DNA of 64,000 nt from Holacanthus passer (Eukaryota; Chordata; Actinopteri; Pomacanthidae), in contig JAFREQ010000076.1 of assembly GCA_025331565.1 (NCBI GenBank), positions 868,001-932,000 of the forward strand, given 5' to 3'. Shown here piece by piece: positions 57,365 to 64,000 of this stretch. Under the pieces are notes generated by a model, which did not search any database, was not told the origin of the DNA, and was given only the letters and a program-made list of their open reading frames with translations. Positions within the stretch are counted from its first letter, which is position 1; every line of letters begins with the position of its first letter. Made by a program: the position numbers and the translations under genes.

Positions 57365-58245
57365 ACTGACAGTTGTGTTTGAAGTCATTCAAATGGAGCT
57401 TGGTTTTCTACTGAGTAAACTACTTTTTTTTTATTGATCATTCTTCTAGCTAGTCTTTACTTTTCTGTTCTACCATTTTTTTTATAACCCCCCTCCGCTC
57501 TCTGAACCTACCTTCAAATCTGTCAGACACCACTTTATTCTTTGTTAGGGGTCCCAGCTGGAACCCTTTTGTATTTCCTAGGATTATTCTTGCTCTTCTT
57601 CATGTGCCCTAGAAGTATCTGGGTCTCAGAAACCATCAAAGCTAGAGTTCCCAAGCTTGGCAGATAGGTTTGAAATCTCACCCACTACTAAGACAAAAAA
57701 AGATACAGTAAGTCTCAGAAACAAATTTATTTTTTTAGTGATTCTTAGAGAGGAGAAGAATGATAGAAACAGAGGGCGGCTTGGCGCTGGACAGCACGCC
57801 TCCAGTCTGGTGGCTGCCCCAATGCTCTCTGCTCCAGTGATGACTTGTCGGTGAAGTCGATTAAACCACTTTTGAACTAGACAGCCGTACCAACTTCCTC
57901 TACTGCCATCCACTGTGATTGACTTTTCGGCTGTCAGCTGTCAGTGCTTTAACTCCCTCATTCATTCTTTAATGAGTGAGTCTTGAAAATATAACATCCT
58001 ATTGGGTGACATATTCTCTTTTTCTCGCTTGTTCTCAGAAATGTATTTTACACTTGGAAACAAAGTGCCTACATGGAGAGATTTGATGCAACATGATTTA
58101 GTCATTTATGAAGACCTGCGCTATAACAACTTCTGGCTGAGCTCAGGAAGAGACGCACTCAGGACAGAGAACGAAGTGTTAATGTTTGTATGTATACTGT
58201 AACTGTACCTATGTAGAAAGCTGTGACTGTGGATTAGGAGGACGT

Positions 58246-58503
58246 GGAAATGAGGCGATCGACAGAAAATTAATTTTCTTGTTTAAGCTTCCCAAATGTA
58301 AAAATTTCCCTCCGCTTCTTCTTTTCTTGACTTTATAATAAGTGTAATATCTTTTGGCTTTGGACAAGGAATCTGAAGGCTTAGTGCTCTTTGAAATTGT
58401 GATTGGCATTTTTAACTTTTCTGTTTAGACCAAACAAGTAATTGATTAATCAAGAAAAGAAACAGCTGAATAATTGGTGCTGAAAATAATCATTGCAGCC
58501 CTA
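58246..58503. mobile_element. hAT-like MITE, near full length
   Basis: It starts CGATCGACAGAAAATTAAT and ends GAAAATAATCATTGCAGCCC, both typical ends of this family (from memory). The middle includes TTTTGGCTTTGGACAAGGA and TTTCTGTTTAGACCAAACAA. It is old, and the target duplication is not clear. Confidence 0.65.
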
Positions 58504-59862
58504 CTATACTGTACATCTCTCTATTGAAGTGAATAACCCTTCCAAAAGCAACACATATTTGAGTTTTCTGATCTGCTGCCTCTGTGGTTATTGGCAAGTT
58601 AAGTTAAGGCAGCTAAAAGTCAAGTAGAAAATCATTGCCACCATGACTGAAAGGAGAGACTGAAACTGTGGTGTTCCTTGTCACAATTTTGAATCCTACC
58701 ATCCACCCTGACCTCTTCTCAAAGATTTACCATATTTGCAGCCGTTTTAAAACATAATTCTTCTCCTGCCTTCGCTACTTAGAGAGGATATTAGATTCCC
58801 TCATGACCAGAAGAGGTCAAACAGGTTGTTTACATGTTTTAAAAAAAACCTTTTTTCAGTCTCAATCACGCTCACTCCGCTCTCCTTTATGTTCTTCATG
58901 ACTTCTCTCCTCTCTGAGTGGCTCCATTGCAATGCCAGAGCTCCTGTTTCTCAGTACAATGGCTGTCTATTTCAGGAAGGCATTAAGCACGTGGCTCACT
59001 GCGGGGGGGGCTCTTGCTTAGAAAGACATTGGGGCTGATCCTTATGGTGTCACTTTCTTTGCACAGCCGTGTGAAATAGAAGTAATAGATATGCACACAC
59101 ACATTCAGTCCCATCTGATTAATATACACACGCAGAAGCCAATATATGCGCCTGGACATTTTTACTCACAGTTGCTTTTACACTCACATGAACACACACA
59201 CCATCTCCACCACCACCGCCACCTACGTACCATCTTGTATGAGCCTTTTCAGTAGCATCCTACCATTTGGCAAAAGGCTCCACTCCTTTTTCTCCTTTCC
59301 TCTGCCACTAGCTTCCACTTTTTTTTTTTTTTTCAAACCAAAATAGAAATATTACAGGCTTATCTGCATGTCCGCCCCCTCACGCATGTACACACAAAAG
59401 ACACACACACAGGGACACACAGATGCACGCTCCCTGTGGACATGCCATCTTTTGTTTGCCTGTCAGCAACAAAAAAAAAAATTGATCGAAGAAGGAAGTG
59501 AAAGGAGGAGTGGAAAAGGAAGGTGAGGGGAGGCAGGGAGAGGAGGACTTATCTGCACTGATGGATGAAGTGAACACATGTTGTGTTCTGTGTCGCTATG
59601 TGTTTGAGAGACAGTCATTGCTGTCAGAGAGAGAGAGAGAGGCGGAGAGGGAAGGGTGGGCAGAGTGAAGAGGTAACCACACTCTCTCTAAGCTTTTGTG
59701 CTTTAATGGAATGGTGATCATAATATGCAATCATAATGATCACCTTTTTCACACACATGCAGTTTGTATGTGTAACTGCATCATGGTATTGATCTCATCA
59801 AGTCATTGTCATTTGTGGTGCAAACGCTCCCTGAGCCATAATTATGTTTGATCTTAGTCCAG

Positions 59863-60220
59863 GTGTGTGTGTGTGTGTGCGTTTGTGTGTGTAGGTGTGT
59901 GGCTCCATTACAGTGGAGCAGCTAGTCAGCAGATGTCTCCCCTAGAGGAATCGGCCCACAGAGAAAATGGAGGGAGAGATGGAGAGAACAGAAGGGAGAA
60001 GAAGGGATGGAGGGAGACGAATGGAAAGAAAAGAGAGCTTGATGTAGGAAAGGAGGAGAATGAAAAAATAGTAGAAGGGAGCGAGGAGGGAAAGGAAGAT
60101 TGGAAAGAAGGTAGGGCAAAAAAACAGCTCTTTCTGTTGTTCCTCCATTGCCCCCTTGAGAGGAACATCCCATCAGAGGGGATGAGGGCGGGAGAAGCAG
60201 GAGAGAGGAATGAAGAGCGA
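59863..60220. repeat. TG run followed by long purine-rich tract
   Basis: A short TG run (59863-59879 plus variants to about 59900) is followed by about 290 bp of GA-rich plus strand. The 129-codon plus-strand frame here is Glu/Arg/Lys-rich purely because of composition. Confidence 0.65.
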
Positions 60221-61027
60221 ATAAGACAAGTGATATGTATACAGGCAAAGACATGATGAGATGCCTAGGGGTGTGCATGGAAGTCCCGCTGAGTCGAAAG
60301 TAGTGTGTGTCTGGAGTTTGTCTCCAAACAGCAATTCAGCCCTCCCTTCCTGCGGTCTCGGCCACAGATTCCGCCTCTACAGCACCTCTACAGCACCTCT
60401 GCAGCAGCTCCAGGCCTTTAGTTCACCATATTGGAAGAAACCACAGGGAGCTTCCAACAATCTCTGCATTCCTTCTCTGTCCTTACAGACACACGCTGAT
60501 CACACTTATTATACCTTGGACTCTCGCTTTTTTTTTTTTTGCTTTTTTCTTCTTCTCCCACATTCTATAACACAATTGGACGTTACTGCAGAAAATAATG
60601 TAATTGTGTCTCTATGGGTGTTACACATGTCAAGTAAAGTGTAGCAACCTATTTTCATTATCTGGCCAGACAGGCCTCCTGAACATCAGAGAACACTTTG
60701 TAAAATACGAAGCCATCCAGGCTTTAAAACCATGGCTCATTTCCAGTCGAGTACATCAAAATGTATATGGCAGAGTTGAGCAATGCAGATGCAAGTGCCA
60801 TCTCAGGCTTTTTCTGCCTTGATTAAATGGTTTTACAGATGGACGTTTGTAATCAGAACATATCATTAGATTTATACAGACCATTAAAACATTTTATTAC
60901 TGAAGATTTTTTTTTTTTTAGACTTATTTTCTCCACCAAACAGAATTGAAAAACATAGCGTCAAAATAATCAGGTTCTTGATAAATTGTTTTAATACACT
61001 GCAGAATACAGCAAAGTAGATGAAGAA

Positions 61028-61062
61028 TTACTTTATTAATCCCCCTTGGGGGGGGAATTCAA
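61028..61062. repeat. Retroelement-tail-like fragment
   Basis: ATTACTTTATTAATCCCCCT followed by a G run and AATTC resembles the common fish tail ACTTTATTGATCCC...GGGGAAATTC (from memory). Family uncertain. Confidence 0.35.
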
Positions 61063-64000
61063 TTTTTCCACTAGTTGGCCTTGCCTTGTTTTCCCTCACT
61101 CCCAGAGTAAATTAACTACCACTGCTTTAATGTTAACACTGAAGTGCATGAGATATTTTATTGAGGAGGTCATCATTTTACCATAAAAATGTATATTTTA
61201 TGTGAGGAAGAAGAAGAAGAGGTGTTGCTCTCTTACCTATGCCCACTCCTGTGTAACACTTCATTTCATAGTTTGTGATATGCTGGTCATACCGGCACCT
61301 AATACAGTAAATGGAGGTTGGTTTCCTTCCATCTGTGCTCAAAAGTAAATACTATAGATAATTATTTTAATGTACAGTACATAGAAATCATTAATCATGT
61401 TAGCAACGTCTATCTGTCAACAAAGACATACTCTAAATATTCTCTGTAACTTCCTCCCCGAAGTAGTATTACATACAGTGTATAGTGCGACTGTGAGTAG
61501 TGATACAGGAGTAGTTAGGTCTGTTTGTAGCCTGCCTGTCTTGATAGTGGAAGAACTGCAGCAAGGCACTGAGCGCAGGCTGACGCAGCATTCCCTCACA
61601 CTGTTCACCTAGCATCAATGAGTGATTGACCCCAAACGGAAACTGTTTGGCTACAGGCCACATGCCCTGGCTCTGTGGCAAACAGAAACAGTCAAGGATT
61701 GATTTGCTTTGGGGATTTTGCTATTGTTCCTCAGTGCTAGTTAATGTTGACTGTATTTTATGACAAAAACAAAGAAACTGTGCACTTACCAACGCCCTCA
61801 CTGCAAGGCCTCGTGCTGTATAACAGCACTTGTGTTCATTGTGCAGCCGCTCAATGCAATGATTAGGTTATTAGTTGAACAAATATGTTTTAGTATATTT
61901 TTATGTCCTTTACTGGCAACAAGCTTATCTCCCTATAAAGCAAGTATAAAGCTGATAGTGTGGAGTTAACCCAGTCTTTAGGCATTTTGTAATCGCATGT
62001 ACCTTTTTTTTCTATGCACATTTATACACGTATCTGCTCTGTTAAAACCTCCCATTTACACACATGCACACGCGGCAAAACACACAATCCGCCCCCATGA
62101 AGGCCAAGCCAGCTGCCTACTGTTGCTGCCCAGACAGTGGAAGGGCAGCCAGTGTGAGCCAGACAGCCTCCTCCCAGTCATCCCAGTCAGCTGGCTGGTC
62201 AGTGGTCAAAGAGGTGACACCGGCAGCAGGTAGCAGCGGCTCCTCCCCGCTTAGCTGACACAATGACATATGGTCTCCCTTCCTCTCTGGCTCTGACTCC
62301 GGCTGCCTCTTTCCGGGACAAACCATGACCTCATTTACACCTGCTAATAAAATAACAATCTGTATTTGGGTATTTTGGATAAGGACATGTCAGTGCGAGG
62401 TGTTCTGATAGTTCATATCATATTATATTGCAATTGTCATCGCCACAGATGAAAGCACAATGTGATGTGACTAAAACATTTTGAAGGTTAGAAATATCAT
62501 CATGGCGTATTGAAACAGTAGCACCACAGATAGGAAAGTCATCCATGTGAGCTGTAACATCATCACTCTACAATAGCAATGGTTCTGTTGACCTTGACAC
62601 ATAGTGTCTACTTATATTTGCAGACTACCACCTTTCCAGCTGCACTGCATATGTAGATAGAGCAGGGTAGATCTACAGTACAGTACACTACAGTTTACAT
62701 AAAAGCACAGGATGGATATGAAATTATTTGTGATTTCTCTAGTTCTGCTCCGTGAACCTCCTCTTATCTTTATTAAAGCCGTGCTCAGGTTGAATAGGTC
62801 CATATAACTGAAAAGAAAAGTGTAATTATACATATTCTATGATGCAAGGTTGCACACGCATACGAGATTTGGGTAAGTGAACAAATTGAAGTACCTACCA
62901 CCCTGAATTGGACACAAACTTGATGACCACTTGGGTGAAAATTGATCATGGGTGATGTACTGTTGGATTTTTGGAACACTTTCTTTACAACCAGGTTGAC
63001 GCAAGGAACACACAGTACATCGGTGGATTTGGGGCACATTTAAAGTAAGACTTTTGGGAAATACAGTCACTTTCCTCAGAGTTTGAAGTGGCTGTGGCAC
63101 AGGTCATGGAGGAATTAAGGTACTTTCAACCGTCTGCCCGATTAATGCAGTTTGCTTCAAAAGTCATATTTCTACTTTTTGGAATCATAACTGAGTCAAC
63201 TCTGAACACAGGTGACCTGATTGACATATATTTAGATTCAGTGTGACTTACACCTTGTGAGGATATTGTCATAGCAAATAAATCTGTTTTGAAATTCACT
63301 CTAGAAATTCCCTGAGAATCATGTTTTTATGTTTTCCTCAGAGTCATCAAGTAAGCTAGTGATAGTTGTCTCTACATCCATGGGTACATTGTAACCAGGA
63401 TCTGCTAATAGCTAATTCAGCATACTTAATGGTGCCATTTGCCAATAGGGGGGGGCACTGTTTTTGGGAAGCCAGCAAAGGATTAGTTTAGCTACACATA
63501 AAGACTAGAACCATGCAGTCATCCTCATTCTCACAAAAAATCGCCATGATTTAAACAAGAATTATGATCCAACTAGATAACGACAGCATTCATTTTAAGA
63601 ATTTTAATTTTAAGTCACAAAACCTTGAGTCAGCCATAATTTGCATCTATCTCTGCTGCCTCTGCATTCCTGTTCCATTATCTTTTTCCTTACCTTTGGG
63701 ATTTCCTTTTGCCGTTTTGATCACGTTTCACTAAGTGCAGTATGTTTTGAAAACGAGGTCTTGTACCACTGGGCCTTGGCAGGGTGCTCAATGACAGAAA
63801 ATTATTGCTTCTTATTATTACCGCTTATTGAAAATACTTTCAATAATACATCATTCGCAAGCAAATGCTGTGCTTGTGAATTATGTTTTAAGGTAGAATA
63901 TTGAACCTATCATAACATACATGTAGGCCCATAATCATACATTTGCCCATGATTATAGTAATACTGGCCTAACTTGTACTTGATCACATATTAGTCGTGT

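Larger units (their letters stand above)
57302..64000 (+). other. ITFG1: ITFG1 intron 9 (partial)
   Basis: Intron running off the right edge. It holds the CA repeat next to exon 9, a hAT-like copy (58246-58503), a TG run with a long purine-rich tract (59863-60220), and a retroelement-tail-like fragment (61028-61062). No exon or nested gene is recognised from 61100 to 64000. Confidence 0.75.

Noticed and set aside
57302..57382. Use of the GTAACA donor four bases after the chosen exon 9 end
   Set aside because: It would add residues absent from the human protein and change the phase from 0 to 1; kept only as an alternative.
59867..60256. 129-codon Glu/Lys/Arg-rich frame that could look like a coiled coil
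   Set aside because: Produced by a GA-rich tract after a TG repeat; the same effect occurs at 48420-48660 and 53645-53940.
57302..64000. Search for ITFG1 exon 10
   Set aside because: No stretch encodes the expected Trp-Val-Pro-Val-Leu...Gly-Thr-Leu-Trp-Gly block, so the exon must lie beyond the window.

Overview
This is vertebrate nuclear DNA, most likely from a percomorph teleost fish. The evidence is short exons in long AT-rich introns, dense CA/TG microsatellites, and several dispersed repeats that I recognise as typical of percomorph genomes. There are no operons, no long uninterrupted genes, and no CRISPR array or phage. Almost all long open frames here are chance readings of intron, microsatellite or purine-rich sequence.

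Two protein genes are supported, arranged head to head around a short shared promoter near 8.1-8.36 kb. To the left, on the minus strand, is the 5' end of PHKB (phosphorylase kinase regulatory beta subunit). It has one shared exon (5016-5102) and two or three alternative first exons (8023-8071, 7729-7792 and possibly 6573-6627). All of these end in the same splice phase. To the right, on the plus strand, are exons 1-9 of ITFG1 (LINKIN / T-cell immunomodulatory protein), giving 287 codons of the N-terminal extracellular half. The rest of each gene lies outside the window. The PHKB-ITFG1 head-to-head order matches what I know of human chromosome 16q12.

Layout: 1-5015 PHKB intron; 5016-8071 PHKB 5' exons; 8072-8358 bidirectional promoter; 8359-10982 six closely spaced ITFG1 exons; 10983-34149 a 23-kb intron; exon 7 at 34150; a 9.5-kb intron; exon 8 at 43709; a 13.4-kb intron; exon 9 at 57207; then intron to the end. 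The introns carry at least three non-autonomous DNA transposons with matching ends, several copies of a hAT-like element, two copies of another percomorph repeat, a long teleost repeat near 50 kb, a broken tRNA-Glu copy, a SINE fragment, and many microsatellites.

The most interesting point concerns PHKB first-exon choice. Joining exon 1b to exon 2 creates the Arg-x-x-Ser context known as the PKA site of the beta subunit, whereas exon 1a removes it. Both leaders also carry upstream open reading frames. A second point is ITFG1 exon 9, whose poor splice donor is followed at once by a long CA repeat. I found no clearly new molecular system.
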